Assembly (NCBI RefSeq): GCF_900086985.1
Contig: NZ_LT593974.1
Location: forward strand, 2,418,001 to 2,482,000
Direction of reading: 5' to 3'
Source: Halomonas sp. HL-93
GTDB taxonomy: Bacteria > Pseudomonadota > Gammaproteobacteria > Pseudomonadales > Halomonadaceae
Length of the DNA stretch: 64,000 nucleotides
Made by a program: the position numbers and the translations under genes. The notes below the pieces were generated by a model. That model worked only from the letters and a program-made list of their open reading frames with translations, made no database searches and had not been told where the DNA came from. This document shows, in pieces, positions 18,731 to 29,787 of this stretch (positions are counted from its first letter, which is position 1; each line of letters begins with the position of its first letter).

Positions 18731-18761
18731 TTTACAAGTGTAAAACTGACGACCGGTCAGT
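18731..18761. promoter_or_regulatory. Inverted repeats upstream of degS
   Basis: ACTGAC and GTCAGT form a perfect inverted repeat around GACCG (18745-18761), directly preceded by the near-palindrome TTTACAAGTGTAAA (18731-18744). The cluster ends about 30 bases before the degS start codon and could be an operator. No regulator can be named. Confidence 0.35.
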
Positions 18762-18794
18762 GCTAATATTTAGACGTTTCCCAAGGAATCCCCA

Positions 18795-20048
18795 ATGCGA
18801 CGCTTTGTGCTGCCTTATGTATGGCCCATCATTACTGGCTTTTTGCTGGCAGCTTTAGTTTTGCTTGCGTTTCCTGAGCGCTTTCCACTGCCTTTTCAAA
18901 GCTCGCCGACCCAAATCGTAGAGCCACCGCCCGCCTTAGTGACCACGGCAGATCAAGATACCGACCCTGACCGAGCGGCACCAGACATTCGTCAAGCGGC
19001 TCCTTTGGCCCGCAACCAAGGGCCCGCCAGCTATTCTGACGCGGTCAATCAAGCGGCGCCCGCGGTGGTTAATATCTATTCGTCACGCATCGTTGAGCGC
19101 GACGAGCACCCACTGATGTCGGACCCGTTCTTCCAGCAGTTTTTCAACGGCGATGATACCACCAGCCACCAACGTATGCTGTCCAGTCTAGGGTCTGGTG
19201 TCATCGTCAGCGATGAAGGCTATGTGCTCACCAACCACCATGTGATCAACGGTGCCGACGAAATTCAGGTCGCGCTGCGCGATGGCCGTGAAGTGCTTGC
19301 TGAAGTGATCGGCACCGATCCGGAAAGCGACCTAGCCGTACTAAAAATTGACCTGGACGAACTGCCGGTTATTGAGCTGAGCGACTCGACGGATGTAGCC
19401 GTTGGCGATGTCACATTAGCCATTGGCAATCCCTTTGGCGTTGGCCAAACCGTGACGATGGGTATTATCAGCGCCACCGGGCGCAGCCACTTAGGCCTAA
19501 ACGCCTACGAAGATTTTATTCAAACCGATGCGGCCATCAATCCAGGTAATTCAGGGGGGGCATTGATCAATCCAGAGGGCGCCCTGGTGGGTATTAATAC
19601 CGCTATTTTCTCGCGCTCAGGCGGCTCGCAAGGCATCGGGTTTGCCATTCCAGCCAACCTTGCCCATAGCATTTTAGACGAGTTGGTCACCCAGGGCCGC
19701 GTTATCCGTGGATGGCTGGGCATTGAGGCTCAGGCGCTATCTAGGGAACTTGCCGCCTCCTTTGGCCTGCGCACGCCCCAGGGGGTTATTGTCGCGGGCA
19801 TCGTTGATGGAGGACCAGCAGAAGCGGCGGGACTGGAGCCTGGCGATGTCCTGCTGGCAGTGGATGGCGAGCCGATCCTTGATGCCCGCGAGACCATGAG
19901 TGATATTGCCTCGATTGAACCGGGTACCTCGCTGCCGCTAACTATCGTGCGCGATAGCGAACGCATGGAGATGACACTAGAAGTCGGCGAGCGGCCAGTA
20001 CCGTCGACACTTCCACAGCCCGACGGCACACGCCGAAGCAGCGACTAA
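18795..20048 (+). CDS. degS: DegS/AlgW-type envelope-stress serine protease
   Basis: HtrA-family periplasmic protease anchored in the inner membrane. DegS (AlgW in Pseudomonas) makes the first cut in the anti-sigma factor RseA/MucA. The 417 residues have one N-terminal membrane helix (residues 7-25), a trypsin-like domain with His149 (LTNHHVI), Asp179 (ESDLAVLKI) and Ser253 (GNSGG), and a single PDZ domain at about 305-395. One membrane helix and one PDZ fit DegS/AlgW rather than DegP. A proline- and aspartate-rich linker at residues 38-75 makes it longer than E. coli DegS. It is convergent with hisD. Confidence 0.9.
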   Translation: MRRFVLPYVWPIITGFLLAALVLLAFPERFPLPFQSSPTQIVEPPPALVTTADQDTDPDRAAPDIRQAAPLARNQGPASYSDAVNQAAPAVVNIYSSRIVERDEHPLMSDPFFQQFFNGDDTTSHQRMLSSLGSGVIVSDEGYVLTNHHVINGADEIQVALRDGREVLAEVIGTDPESDLAVLKIDLDELPVIELSDSTDVAVGDVTLAIGNPFGVGQTVTMGIISATGRSHLGLNAYEDFIQTDAAINPGNSGGALINPEGALVGINTAIFSRSGGSQGIGFAIPANLAHSILDELVTQGRVIRGWLGIEAQALSRELAASFGLRTPQGVIVAGIVDGGPAEAAGLEPGDVLLAVDGEPILDARETMSDIASIEPGTSLPLTIVRDSERMEMTLEVGERPVPSTLPQPDGTRRSSD

Positions 20049-20066
20049 AACCAGTTTCAAGACTGG
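20047..20066 (-). terminator. Possible weak terminator after hisD
   Basis: On the minus strand CCAGT and ACTGG form a 5-bp stem with a 6-base loop followed by TTTT, 20 bases past the hisD stop. The stem is short, so efficiency is uncertain. Confidence 0.35.
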
Positions 20067-20086
20067 CCGCCCGTCGCGTTAGTCCA

Positions 20087-21406
20087 TCAAGAAGAATGGA
20101 TACGGTATTCAGCCGAGCGCGCATGGGCAGTTAGCGATTCCCCCCGCGCCAACACGGATGCAATCTCTCCCAGCGCCGAAGCCCCCTGAGCGGAGCAGTG
20201 GATCAACGACGAGCGTTTTTGGAAATCATAAACGCCCAGCGGAGAAGAAAAGCGCGCCGTACCCGATGTCGGCAACACATGATTGGGCCCTGCACAGTAA
20301 TCACCTAGCGCCTCTGCCGTATAGCGGCCCATAAAAATCGCCCCCGCATGACGAATCTCAGACAGCCAGGTTTCAGGGGTTTCCACCGATAGTTCGAGGT
20401 GTTCAGGCGCCACGCGATTGATCAACGCGATGGCTTCTTGGGTATCACGACAGTGGATTAGGGCGCCGCGTCGACGCAGCGACTCGCGCACGATGTCTTG
20501 CCTTTCCAGGCTGGGCAGTAAACGCTCAATAGCGGCTTCCACATCCGCCAGATGCTCTGCGTCCCAGCTCACTAAGATAGCTTGGGCATCCTCGTCGTGC
20601 TCCGCCTGAGAAAACAGGTCCATCGCCAACCAATCAGGGTCGGTCAGGCCATCAGAAACCACCATGATTTCCGAGGGGCCGGCGATCATGTCGATACCCA
20701 CCTGACCAAACACGGCCCGTTTGGCCGTGGCCACATAGATATTGCCCGGCCCAACGATTTTATCGACCCTTGGTATGCTTTCTGTGCCATAGGCAAGCGC
20801 GCCAATCGCCTGGGCACCGCCGATGGTAAACACCTGATCCACACCGGCCACATACGCTGCCGCCAGTACCAGATCGTTAAGTATGCCATCGGGTGTGGGT
20901 ACCACCATTATGATCTCTTGCACACCCGCCACATGGGCAGGAATCGCATTCATCAATACCGATGAAGGATAGGCTGCCTTGCCGCCCGGCACGTAAATAC
21001 CCGCTCGGTCAATCGCCGTCACCTGCTGGCCAAGCACCGTACCGTCGGACTCTTCGTATTGCCAAGACGTGGGTTTTTGCCGCTCATGGTAGCGCCGGAT
21101 TCGCTCGGCGGCACTCGCCAGAGCATCACGCTGCGCGACGGGTAGATGCTCAAAGGCATTGCGCAATTGCTCAGCCGTTAAGCGCAACTCATCCATACGG
21201 GTAACCGAAACGCGATCAAAGCGGTTGGTTGCTTCAATCACGGCCGCATCACCATGGCGCTTCACGTTAGTAAGAATGTCGTCAACGCGTGCCTGAACGG
21301 CACTGTCTGACACGCCTTCCCAGTCCAACAACGCGTTCAGCTGGGTATCAAATGACTCATCCGTCGTATTGAGTCGTGCTATCGTCGCAGCGGCATTCTC
21401 GTTCAT
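20087..21406 (-). CDS. hisD: Histidinol dehydrogenase
   Basis: Zinc enzyme that oxidises L-histidinol to histidine in two NAD-dependent steps. The 439 residues include [22 protein letters not shown], the [13 protein letters not shown] block, the catalytic APEHLEL region and a C-terminal [14 protein letters not shown] segment. It is 12 bases after hisG on the same strand. In Pseudomonas hisC follows hisD; here no hisC is present and degS is convergent right after. Confidence 0.97.
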   Translation of the reverse strand: MNENAAATIARLNTTDESFDTQLNALLDWEGVSDSAVQARVDDILTNVKRHGDAAVIEATNRFDRVSVTRMDELRLTAEQLRNAFEHLPVAQRDALASAAERIRRYHERQKPTSWQYEESDGTVLGQQVTAIDRAGIYVPGGKAAYPSSVLMNAIPAHVAGVQEIIMVVPTPDGILNDLVLAAAYVAGVDQVFTIGGAQAIGALAYGTESIPRVDKIVGPGNIYVATAKRAVFGQVGIDMIAGPSEIMVVSDGLTDPDWLAMDLFSQAEHDEDAQAILVSWDAEHLADVEAAIERLLPSLERQDIVRESLRRRGALIHCRDTQEAIALINRVAPEHLELSVETPETWLSEIRHAGAIFMGRYTAEALGDYCAGPNHVLPTSGTARFSSPLGVYDFQKRSSLIHCSAQGASALGEIASVLARGESLTAHARSAEYRIHSS

Positions 21407-21418
21407 AGCAACCTCACG

Positions 21419-22075
21419 TTAATCGGCGGGCGATATCGTCTTGCGTTCGGCAACGGCACGCTCCAAGCGAGCCAACAGCGGCTTAATACGCGCATGTTTC
21501 ATCGTCATGGCCGCTTTATTAGCCACCAGACGAGTGCTTATCGATGCAATCAATTCGCGTGGCTCCATACCATTAGCGCGCAGAGTGTTACCGGTATCAA
21601 CGATATCTACGATTTCATCGGCCAAATTCATCAACGGCGCTAACTCCATCGCACCGTAAAGCTTAATGACCTCAGCCTGGATACCCTGCTCCGCGTAGTA
21701 GCGCCGGGCAATATTGACAAACTTGGTCGCTACTCGGCGGCGCGCCAGCCTCGGCGGCTCGCCGGTAACGCCAGCGGTCATCAGTTTGCAACGCGCAATA
21801 TCCAAATCGAGCGGCTCATAGAGCCCTTCGGCACCGTGCTCAAGTAATACGTCCTTACCGGCGACACCCAGATCGGCAGCCCCCAACTGAACATAGGTCG
21901 GCACGTCCGTCGCTCTGATTACGACAAATTTAACGTCGGGCAAATTCGTATCAAACAGCAGCTTGCGGCTTTTGCGGATATCCTCGATAGGGGTGATGCC
22001 CGCGTCGGCAAGTAACGGCAAGGTTTCATCCAAAATGCGCCCTTTCGAGAGCGCGACAATTAATTGATTACTCAT
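21419..22075 (-). CDS. hisG: ATP phosphoribosyltransferase, short-form catalytic subunit HisG
   Basis: First, feedback-controlled enzyme of histidine biosynthesis. The ATG at 22075 gives 218 residues starting [18 protein letters not shown]. Motifs include the phosphate-binding [16 protein letters not shown] segment and [14 protein letters not shown]. It ends without the C-terminal regulatory domain of the roughly 300-residue long form, so it is the short HisG-S type, known to need HisZ. No hisZ is in the window. It lies 28 bases after murA. Confidence 0.95.
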   Translation of the reverse strand: MSNQLIVALSKGRILDETLPLLADAGITPIEDIRKSRKLLFDTNLPDVKFVVIRATDVPTYVQLGAADLGVAGKDVLLEHGAEGLYEPLDLDIARCKLMTAGVTGEPPRLARRRVATKFVNIARRYYAEQGIQAEVIKLYGAMELAPLMNLADEIVDIVDTGNTLRANGMEPRELIASISTRLVANKAAMTMKHARIKPLLARLERAVAERKTISPAD

Positions 22076-22103
22076 TTCGTTTGCCAGTGGTTGGGGGCCA
22101 GGC

Positions 22104-23628
<1,525 letters not shown>

Positions 23629-23649
23629 AGGTCAGACACTCCTTAAAGG

Positions 23650-23679
23650 ACGTTATATAACGTGGAAGATGGGCATCAA
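23650..23679 (-). promoter_or_regulatory. Sigma-70 promoter for ibaG-murA-hisGD within a palindrome
   Basis: On the minus strand TTGATG (23679-23674) and TATAAC (23657-23652) are 16 bases apart, ahead of ibaG. The -10 element sits inside the perfect 14-bp palindrome ACGTTATATAACGT (23663-23650). Confidence 0.55.
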
Positions 23680-23691
23680 GGGGAGAACATC

Positions 23692-23729
23692 ATAAAGAAA
23701 AGCCTGCGGTTTGGCGACGCCCAAGGCTT
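23692..23729 (-). terminator. Probable terminator after mlaFEDCB
   Basis: On the minus strand AAGCCT pairs with AGGCTT across a loop that itself contains TGG and CCA, followed by TTTTCTTT. An alternative GCCTG/CAGGC pairing uses the end of mlaB. It separates the mla operon from the ibaG promoter. Confidence 0.5.
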
Positions 23730-23730
23730 A

Positions 23731-24066
23731 TTAGACAGGCTTTTCACCCGGCGCGTTAATGAGTGCGTCCAACTCGGCAAGCTCCGCAAGCCGCATAAGC
23801 GGTGCTGATAGCGTGATAGATATGACGTTGATGCGATGCTGGTGGCAGATACGTAGCCACTGAAGTAAAACGCTCAAGGCAACGTTACGTGGCGTGTCCA
23901 CCTCGCTAAAATCAAACGTTATCGCCGCAGGATGATGAGCAGCCAACCAACGCGAGCCCTCGGCAGCAAGCGCAGCTGCCGAGGTAACGTCCACATCGCC
24001 CTGCACACTCAAGCCGTCGGCTCGCTGGCAAAGCGATACGTCGCGATCGGTAAAAATCGCCGTCAC
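23731..24066 (-). CDS. mlaB: STAS-domain protein MlaB
   Basis: Cytoplasmic STAS protein that stabilises the MlaFE transporter. A GTG start at 24066 gives 111 residues and overlaps the mlaC stop by 4 bases (GTGA). Visible STAS features are the SLCQRADGLSVQGDVDVTSAAALAAEG strand-helix start and FSEVDTPRNVALSVLLQWLR, where most STAS proteins have the D-S-A/S-G loop. It ends the mla operon. Confidence 0.85.
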   Translation of the reverse strand: MTAIFTDRDVSLCQRADGLSVQGDVDVTSAAALAAEGSRWLAAHHPAAITFDFSEVDTPRNVALSVLLQWLRICHQHRINVISITLSAPLMRLAELAELDALINAPGEKPV

Positions 24067-24725
24067 GCATCGCCCCCTTCTTCCAGTTCGTCGACACCCA
24101 CATCCGGCGACCACCCATCAATCACCGCGTCATAGTCGCGGTTATTGTCGCGCATGGCCTGATCGAACTGGTTACGGAAGGTAAGCCCCAGGTTGATGCC
24201 GTTAACGATGACGTTCACGACGCGCCACTCGCCATCGGATAAACGCAGGCTATAGTTGACTGGGTAGACATCCCCATTCGTGCCGACGACTTCCATAGCG
24301 ACGCTGGCACGGTCTTCTTCGCGCTGAGGACGCTGATCATCAAGAACGCGAATTTCATCGTAGTCAAAGGTCACTAAGCCACGCGTATACGTATCGATGA
24401 GTGTTTGGCGAAAGACATCGACGAAACGGCTGCGCTGTTCCGGTGACGCATTACGGAAATAGCTCCCCATCACGCTGGCACCGATGTAGCGAAAGTCCGC
24501 CACTTCCTCGAGGCTTTCGTCCACCTCTTGTTTAAGTTCGTCAAGGTTGTCTTCGTAATACGATTCGCGACCTTCCAACTGCTCCATAAAATCACTGATA
24601 TTGTCGCGGATCATCGCTTCGGGGGGCTCGGGCTGCGCGCTTGCCGACAGCGGCATCAAGGAGGCAAGTAACGCGGCGGCCAGGGTGAACCCTGTCATTA
24701 ATGAGTATTTTTTTAACAACATCAT
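24063..24725 (-). CDS. mlaC: Periplasmic phospholipid-binding protein MlaC
   Basis: Periplasmic lipid shuttle between the outer-membrane MlaA complex and inner-membrane MlaFEDB. The 220-residue precursor has a signal peptide ending near ASAQP, then the MlaC/Ttg2 fold with YIGASVMGSYFRNASPEQRSRFVDVFRQTLIDTYTRGL and RVVNVIVNGINLGLTFRNQF. The acidic C-terminal tail is a few residues longer than usual. AGGAGAAG precedes the start. It is separated from mlaD by 99 bases in which nothing else was recognised. Confidence 0.94.
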   Translation of the reverse strand: MMLLKKYSLMTGFTLAAALLASLMPLSASAQPEPPEAMIRDNISDFMEQLEGRESYYEDNLDELKQEVDESLEEVADFRYIGASVMGSYFRNASPEQRSRFVDVFRQTLIDTYTRGLVTFDYDEIRVLDDQRPQREEDRASVAMEVVGTNGDVYPVNYSLRLSDGEWRVVNVIVNGINLGLTFRNQFDQAMRDNNRDYDAVIDGWSPDVGVDELEEGGDA

Positions 24726-24824
24726 TTTCTTCTCCTAGCGACGGCGAACATGTCCCCGTCATTTATCTCGTCTTGAGCGACCCGCCCGCAGCGTGGCAAG
24801 CCGTTCGCCATCACAACGATTAAT

Positions 24825-25289
24825 TTAATTACTTGCCATATTGGATATAAATTGCTGGATAAGTTCTTCAAGCACCAGAGCCGATTGGGTATCACGGATC
24901 GTATCGCCTTCCTCCAGCATTTCAGGATCGCCTCCCATGCTCAGGCCAACGTATTGCTCGCCGAGCAAACCCGAGGTCAAGATAGACGCGGTGGCATCAC
25001 GGGAGATCTGCCCTTCCAGCTCACTGTCCAAGCTCAGCGTCACGCGGGCGTCATACCACTCAGTGTCGAGTTCGATCGCTTCAACGTGGCCTACTGTAAC
25101 ACCTGCCATAGACACACGTGCCCGAGGCTTTAATCCGCCAATATTGGAAAAGTTAGCGTCCAACTGATAGGTGTTCGACGCCCCGGAAAGGGTTAACCCG
25201 CTAACGCGCAGCCCCAAAAACACCAGCCCCAAAATACCCACTAAAATAAACAGGCCGACGCCAAACTCCATGGTTCTACTTCGCTTCAT
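24825..25289 (-). CDS. mlaD: MCE-domain lipid transport protein MlaD
   Basis: Substrate-binding subunit of the Mla ABC transporter, with one membrane helix at residues 9-28 and an MCE domain at about 38-118 (FSNIGGLKPRARVSMAGVTVGHVEAIELD). The hydrophobic C-terminal helix of the hexamer pore is the LVLEELIQQF segment. The 154-residue length is normal. It lies between mlaE and mlaC in the standard order. Confidence 0.95.
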   Translation of the reverse strand: MKRSRTMEFGVGLFILVGILGLVFLGLRVSGLTLSGASNTYQLDANFSNIGGLKPRARVSMAGVTVGHVEAIELDTEWYDARVTLSLDSELEGQISRDATASILTSGLLGEQYVGLSMGGDPEMLEEGDTIRDTQSALVLEELIQQFISNMASN

Positions 25290-25306
25290 GAAACTGCTCC
25301 ACCTAA

Positions 25307-26107
25307 TCAGAGGCCGCCGAACATAACGGCGGTTAATATGAAATCAAGCCCCAGAACCGCAAGCGACGAGTAGACAACGGTACGCGTGGTCGCTCGGGAA
25401 ATCCCTTCAGAAGTTGGCAGCAAATCGTAACCTTGGAAGACCGCAATCCAAGTCACCACCACCGCAAACACAACACTTTTAATCATGCCGTTGCCAACGT
25501 CATTAATAAACGCCACGCTGGCCTGCATGTTGCTCCAGTAAGAGCCCTCGAATACGCCAAGCCACTGAACGCCGACGAGATAACCACCCCAAACGCCGAC
25601 GACGCTGAACCCAACGGTAAGAATCGGTAGTGCGACAACGCCTGCCCAAAAACGCGGAGCAACCACTCTTCTGAGGGGGTCGACGCCAATCATTTCCATA
25701 CTGGTTAACTGCTCGGTGGCTTTCATCAAGCCTATTTCAGCGGTTAGCGCCGAGCCCGCGCGGCCGGCAAATAACAGCGCGGCGACCACCGGAGCCAATT
25801 CGCGCAACAGCGATAGCGCCACCATCTGCCCAAGCGCATCCTCAGCACCAAAATCAATGAGAATCGTATACCCCTGAAGCGCCAACACCATGCCGATAAA
25901 CAGGCCTGACACCAGCACAATCGCTAGCGATAATACACCGACAAAGTGCAACTGGCGTATCCAAAGCCGAATGCCCTCTGCCGATGGCACCCCTACCGCC
26001 GATTGAGCAAGAAATACCCCAGCGCGCCCCAGCGACTCGACCACGTCACAGCTGCGACGCCCCAATCGAGTAATGCGCGTGGCGACCTGCCCTTGCTTCA
26101 TCGTCAT
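25307..26107 (-). CDS. mlaE: Lipid ABC transporter permease MlaE
   Basis: Inner-membrane permease of the Mla phospholipid transporter. The 266 residues contain about five hydrophobic segments and the MlaE signature [38 protein letters not shown], a cytoplasmic coupling region. The start overlaps the mlaF stop by 4 bases (ATGA), showing translational coupling to the ATPase. Confidence 0.95.
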   Translation of the reverse strand: MTMKQGQVATRITRLGRRSCDVVESLGRAGVFLAQSAVGVPSAEGIRLWIRQLHFVGVLSLAIVLVSGLFIGMVLALQGYTILIDFGAEDALGQMVALSLLRELAPVVAALLFAGRAGSALTAEIGLMKATEQLTSMEMIGVDPLRRVVAPRFWAGVVALPILTVGFSVVGVWGGYLVGVQWLGVFEGSYWSNMQASVAFINDVGNGMIKSVVFAVVVTWIAVFQGYDLLPTSEGISRATTRTVVYSSLAVLGLDFILTAVMFGGL

Positions 26108-26928
26108 TTGGCATCTCCCTGAGTCGCCACATCGCCCAACATATCCTGGTAAAAAGCCGGCGCGGGGTAATGAAAGGGGACGGGACCGTCGGGCTCACCG
26201 TGTATAAACTGCTTCACCCGAGCATCCTGATTGGCATCGAGTTCTGCTGGTGTTCCATGCGCAACCACATGGCCCTCGGAAATAAAATACAGATAATCGG
26301 CAATTGTCAGGGTCTCCTTGATATCGTGGGACACCACCACCGACGTCAGGCTTAATGCCTGGTTGAGGCGTTTAATTAACTGCACAAGCACGCCCATGGA
26401 AATAGGATCCTGACCAACAAACGGCTCGTCGTAAAGAATGAGCTCTGGATCAAGCGCCACGGCCCGCGCCAGCGCCACACGTCGGGCCATTCCGCCGGAA
26501 AGCTCGGCTGGCGAAAGGTGGCGCGCGCCACGCAAGCCCACAGCTTGAAGTTTGAGCAGCACCAAATCGCGGATCATCGCATCGGGTAGATCCGTATGAA
26601 CACGCAGCGGAAATGCCACGTTTTCATAAACATCCAGGTCTGAAAACAGCGCGCCGCTTTGAAACAGCATGCCCATGCGCTTGCGCAGGGCGAACAATGC
26701 CTTACGCGATAACCGGTGGACATCGTCTCCATCAATCAACACGCGGCCCTGATCGGGTGTAAGCTGGCCTCCGATCAGCTTCAATAAAGTCGTTTTACCG
26801 GTACCGCTTGGCCCCATGATTGCCGTCACTTTTCCTCGCGGGATGGTGATATTCACCCCGCGAAAAATCTCGGTATCACCCCGCGAAAAATACAGGTTCT
26901 CGACTTCAATAAAAGGCACATCGCTCAT
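26104..26928 (-). CDS. mlaF: Lipid ABC transporter ATP-binding protein MlaF
   Basis: ATPase of the Mla system that maintains outer-membrane lipid asymmetry. The ATG at 26928 ([17 protein letters not shown]) gives 274 residues; a GTG at 26973 would add 15 residues. It has Walker [10 protein letters not shown], the signature [14 protein letters not shown], Walker [14 protein letters not shown] and the switch SHD. The C-terminal extension after residue 240 matches MlaF, which uses it for dimer contacts. It is the first gene of mlaFEDCB and divergent from kdsD across about 220 bases that hold AT-rich promoter-like sequence but no clear paired hexamers. Confidence 0.95.
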   Translation of the reverse strand: MSDVPFIEVENLYFSRGDTEIFRGVNITIPRGKVTAIMGPSGTGKTTLLKLIGGQLTPDQGRVLIDGDDVHRLSRKALFALRKRMGMLFQSGALFSDLDVYENVAFPLRVHTDLPDAMIRDLVLLKLQAVGLRGARHLSPAELSGGMARRVALARAVALDPELILYDEPFVGQDPISMGVLVQLIKRLNQALSLTSVVVSHDIKETLTIADYLYFISEGHVVAHGTPAELDANQDARVKQFIHGEPDGPVPFHYPAPAFYQDMLGDVATQGDAK

Positions 26929-27147
26929 GGAACCATCAACTCTCGCGTTAACGTGCGTACTCACTGGCTTCACGCAGCATAAAGAAAACAGTGTTTAAAA
27001 ACTATTATCGAACATCGTATTCTAACCTTACCTGACGACGACAAGCGAGCCTCTGTTCACCTCACCACAAAACGATGGGGCAAAGTCCACTCAGTCAATG
27101 TTATTCTTATCTTCTATTTATTATTTTAACGAGCCACGCTAATACTC

Positions 27148-28131
27148 ATGCCAGAGACAGCTGCTAGCACGCCTTTTCGTCAAAGCGCACTGCGCACGCT
27201 AAACATCGAGCAAGCCGCGATCGCAGGTTTGGCCGCCAAACTGGATGCGCATTTCGACCATGCCTGCGAGCTTATCTTGGCCTGCCAAGGACGCGTAGTC
27301 GTCACCGGTATGGGAAAATCTGGCCATATTGCGGGTAAGCTCGCGGCTACATTAGCCAGCACCGGATCGCCCGCTTTTTTCGTTCACCCGGGCGAAGCCA
27401 GCCACGGCGACCTGGGAATGATCACGCGCAGCGACGTCGTTATAGCGCTCTCTAACTCAGGGGAAACCGCCGAAGTGACCGCCCTGCTGCCGCTACTCAA
27501 GCGGCTGGGGACGCCACTAATCAGCATGACGGGGCGCCCCACCTCGACCCTGGCCCAGCATGCGGATGCTCATTTAAATAGCAGCGTGGATCGCGAAGCT
27601 TGCCCCCTTGACCTTGCCCCGACAAGCTCAACCACAGCGGCCTTGGCCCTCGGCGACGCCCTCGCGGTGGCGCTTCTGGAAGCGCGTGGTTTTACCGCAG
27701 AGGACTTTGCATTGTCGCATCCTGGCGGCAGCCTCGGCCGACGCCTGTTGCTGCGCGTTCGCGACCTTATGCATCAGGGTGAACGTTTACCGCAGGTTGC
27801 ATTAGGCAGCCCACTACGCGACGCCTTATTGGAAATCACCCGGCAAGGCTTGGGCTTCACCTGCGTGGTGGACCCCAACGGCCAACTAGCCGGCGTCTAC
27901 ACGGATGGCGATTTACGCCGCACGCTGGATAACTTCCACGATTTGCGTGAAGTGCGGGTAGATGACGTCATGACGCGGCCCGGCAAGCGGATATCCCCCG
28001 ACCTGCTGGCGGCGGAAGCCGTGCGCATCATGGAGGACAACCGCATTACCGCCCTCGCGGTGGTGGATGAACAACAACGCCCAATAGGCGCTCTACATAT
28101 GCATGACCTGCTCGCCAGCGGCGTCATTTAA
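27148..28131 (+). CDS. kdsD: Arabinose-5-phosphate isomerase KdsD
   Basis: Converts ribulose 5-phosphate to arabinose 5-phosphate, the entry step to Kdo for LPS. The 327 residues comprise an N-terminal SIS domain (VVTGMGKSGHIAGKLAATLASTGSPAFFVHPGEASHGDLGM, then SNSGETAEV) and two CBS domains from about residue 210 to the end. It is the first gene of the kdsD-kdsC-lptCAB set and divergent from mlaF, as in E. coli and Pseudomonas. Confidence 0.96.
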   Translation: MPETAASTPFRQSALRTLNIEQAAIAGLAAKLDAHFDHACELILACQGRVVVTGMGKSGHIAGKLAATLASTGSPAFFVHPGEASHGDLGMITRSDVVIALSNSGETAEVTALLPLLKRLGTPLISMTGRPTSTLAQHADAHLNSSVDREACPLDLAPTSSTTAALALGDALAVALLEARGFTAEDFALSHPGGSLGRRLLLRVRDLMHQGERLPQVALGSPLRDALLEITRQGLGFTCVVDPNGQLAGVYTDGDLRRTLDNFHDLREVRVDDVMTRPGKRISPDLLAAEAVRIMEDNRITALAVVDEQQRPIGALHMHDLLASGVI

Positions 28132-28151
28132 TTGAATCGACCGGAGGCTCA

Positions 28152-28688
28152 ATGACCCTTTCCACTGACCTACTCGACCGACTGCGTCGCATTCGCTTAT
28201 TTGCCCTTGATGTTGATGGCGTACTCACCGACGGTCGGCTTTACTTTCAGGCCGATGGCGTGGAAATCAAAGCCTTCCACACCCAAGACGGCCATGGGCT
28301 CAAACTACTTAAACGCGCGGGTATTTCAGTCGCCCTGATCACCGGTCGTGACTCACCCATGGTCAGTCAACGCGCCGCTGCGCTGGGCATTCCTCACGTC
28401 TACCAAGGCTGCGAGGATAAATTGACCGTGCTGCGCGACCTTTGCCAACGCCTTGGGCTTGAACTGCCTCAAGTAGCGTATTGCGGCGACGACCTACCCG
28501 ATTTGGCAAGCATCAAGCGAGCGGGGGTCGGGATCACGGTGCCCAACGCACCTGACTACATGCACACCCATGCTGACTGGGTGACAGAGCGCCTGGGCGG
28601 CCACGGAGCGGTTCGTGAAGTCTGCGATGCGCTACTCGACGCCCAAGGGCACTGGGGCGCCGTCATCGATACCTACTTACACGGCTGA
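28152..28688 (+). CDS. kdsC: 3-deoxy-D-manno-octulosonate 8-phosphate phosphatase KdsC
   Basis: HAD-superfamily phosphatase that releases Kdo from Kdo-8-phosphate. The 178 residues carry the nucleophile motif LDVDGVLTDG near residue 19, ALITGRDS as motif II, a motif III lysine in GCEDKL, and YCGDDLPDL as motif IV. A GGAGG site precedes the ATG. It lies 20 bases after kdsD. Confidence 0.96.
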   Translation: MTLSTDLLDRLRRIRLFALDVDGVLTDGRLYFQADGVEIKAFHTQDGHGLKLLKRAGISVALITGRDSPMVSQRAAALGIPHVYQGCEDKLTVLRDLCQRLGLELPQVAYCGDDLPDLASIKRAGVGITVPNAPDYMHTHADWVTERLGGHGAVREVCDALLDAQGHWGAVIDTYLHG

Positions 28689-28694
28689 GGAACT

Positions 28695-29273
28695 ATGTTG
28701 AAGCAACTTCGCACGCGCGTGGGACTTGCGCTGATTGTGCTGGCCCTCGGCGGCATGCTGGTATGGCTGGACCCTGGCGGCCCGCAAACTGTCCCCCAGG
28801 ACCCAGATGCGCGTGCGGAAGAGCCGGGGCATGTCCTACACAATGCCGAGCTCACGCTATTTGACGAACAGGGTAATATCCAGCAGGGGCTGACCACACC
28901 CCGCCTGGTACATACCCCTCAATCTGCGACGACCCAGACCGAAACACCCCACGCCACACTTTATGACAGCGAGCGACGCGTGTGGAACGCCACGTCAGAG
29001 GTGGGCACGCTTAACACTCGCTCCCAGGAACTGACGCTTTCCGGCAATGCCAAGCTCATAGCACCCGAAGAGGGCTGGCAACTCGATACAGATGTCCTGC
29101 ACTATGAAGGGAAAAACGCCCATGCATGGAGTGACACCCACGTGCTACTCCAGCAACCGCCCCAGCGAACAACGGCGCAGCGGATGGATGCATGGCTAAA
29201 CGAGGATGAGGTGAGGCTTGAAGATAACGTTCAAGGCCACCACCCCCCAGAGACGCAACCTGGACAGGAATAA
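28695..29273 (+). CDS. lptC: LPS export protein LptC
   Basis: Bitopic inner-membrane protein linking the LptB2FG transporter to the periplasmic LptA bridge. The 192 residues start with a short basic tail and one membrane helix (VGLALIVLALGGMLVWL), followed by a beta-jellyroll with paired strands such as LTLFDEQGNIQQGLTTPRLVH and GTLNTRSQELTLSGNAKL. Sequence similarity within the family is modest, so gene order between kdsC and lptA strengthens the call. Confidence 0.92.
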   Translation: MLKQLRTRVGLALIVLALGGMLVWLDPGGPQTVPQDPDARAEEPGHVLHNAELTLFDEQGNIQQGLTTPRLVHTPQSATTQTETPHATLYDSERRVWNATSEVGTLNTRSQELTLSGNAKLIAPEEGWQLDTDVLHYEGKNAHAWSDTHVLLQQPPQRTTAQRMDAWLNEDEVRLEDNVQGHHPPETQPGQE

Positions 29274-29276
29274 AAC

Positions 29277-29777
29277 ATGAAAGCGTTTATCTACACGGCG
29301 GTTGCCGCTGCCTGCTTAGTCCCTTTTTATGCGCTGGCGGATAATCACCAGCAACAGCAACCGGTTGAAGTCGAAGCCGATCAGCTTGACCTTGACCAAC
29401 GTGCCGGTACGGCGGTTTACACCGGCGACGTAGAGGTTCGCCAGGGAGATATGCTGATCAGAGGCGATGAAGTTGAAATCCAACGTAACGAAGAAGGCGA
29501 GCTCTCGCGGGCGACGGCACTGGGTGATCGCGCCTATTTACGTCAGCAACCCGAGGACCAAGATGGCCCGATAGAAGGCTGGGGCCGGCGCGTGATTTAT
29601 CACGTCGCCGAGCGCCGGGTTGAGTTGATTGACCAGGCAGAAATCATTCAACAAGGCGACCGCTTCACCGGCGGACGTTTGGATTATTTCATCGACCGCG
29701 AGGTCGTCGAAGCGCGTTCCGATGTTGAGAACCAAGAGCCGCAACGCATCCGCATGACGCTGCAACCCGAAGACTAA
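29277..29777 (+). CDS. lptA: Periplasmic LPS-transport protein LptA
   Basis: Periplasmic bridge protein of LPS export. The 166-residue precursor has a signal peptide ending near FYALA and the OstA/LptA fold beginning [40 protein letters not shown], with regularly spaced beta strands to the C-terminus. It starts 3 bases after the lptC stop and is followed 10 bases later by lptB. Confidence 0.94.
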   Translation: MKAFIYTAVAAACLVPFYALADNHQQQQPVEVEADQLDLDQRAGTAVYTGDVEVRQGDMLIRGDEVEIQRNEEGELSRATALGDRAYLRQQPEDQDGPIEGWGRRVIYHVAERRVELIDQAEIIQQGDRFTGGRLDYFIDREVVEARSDVENQEPQRIRMTLQPED

Positions 29778-29787
29778 GGAGAGCCCG

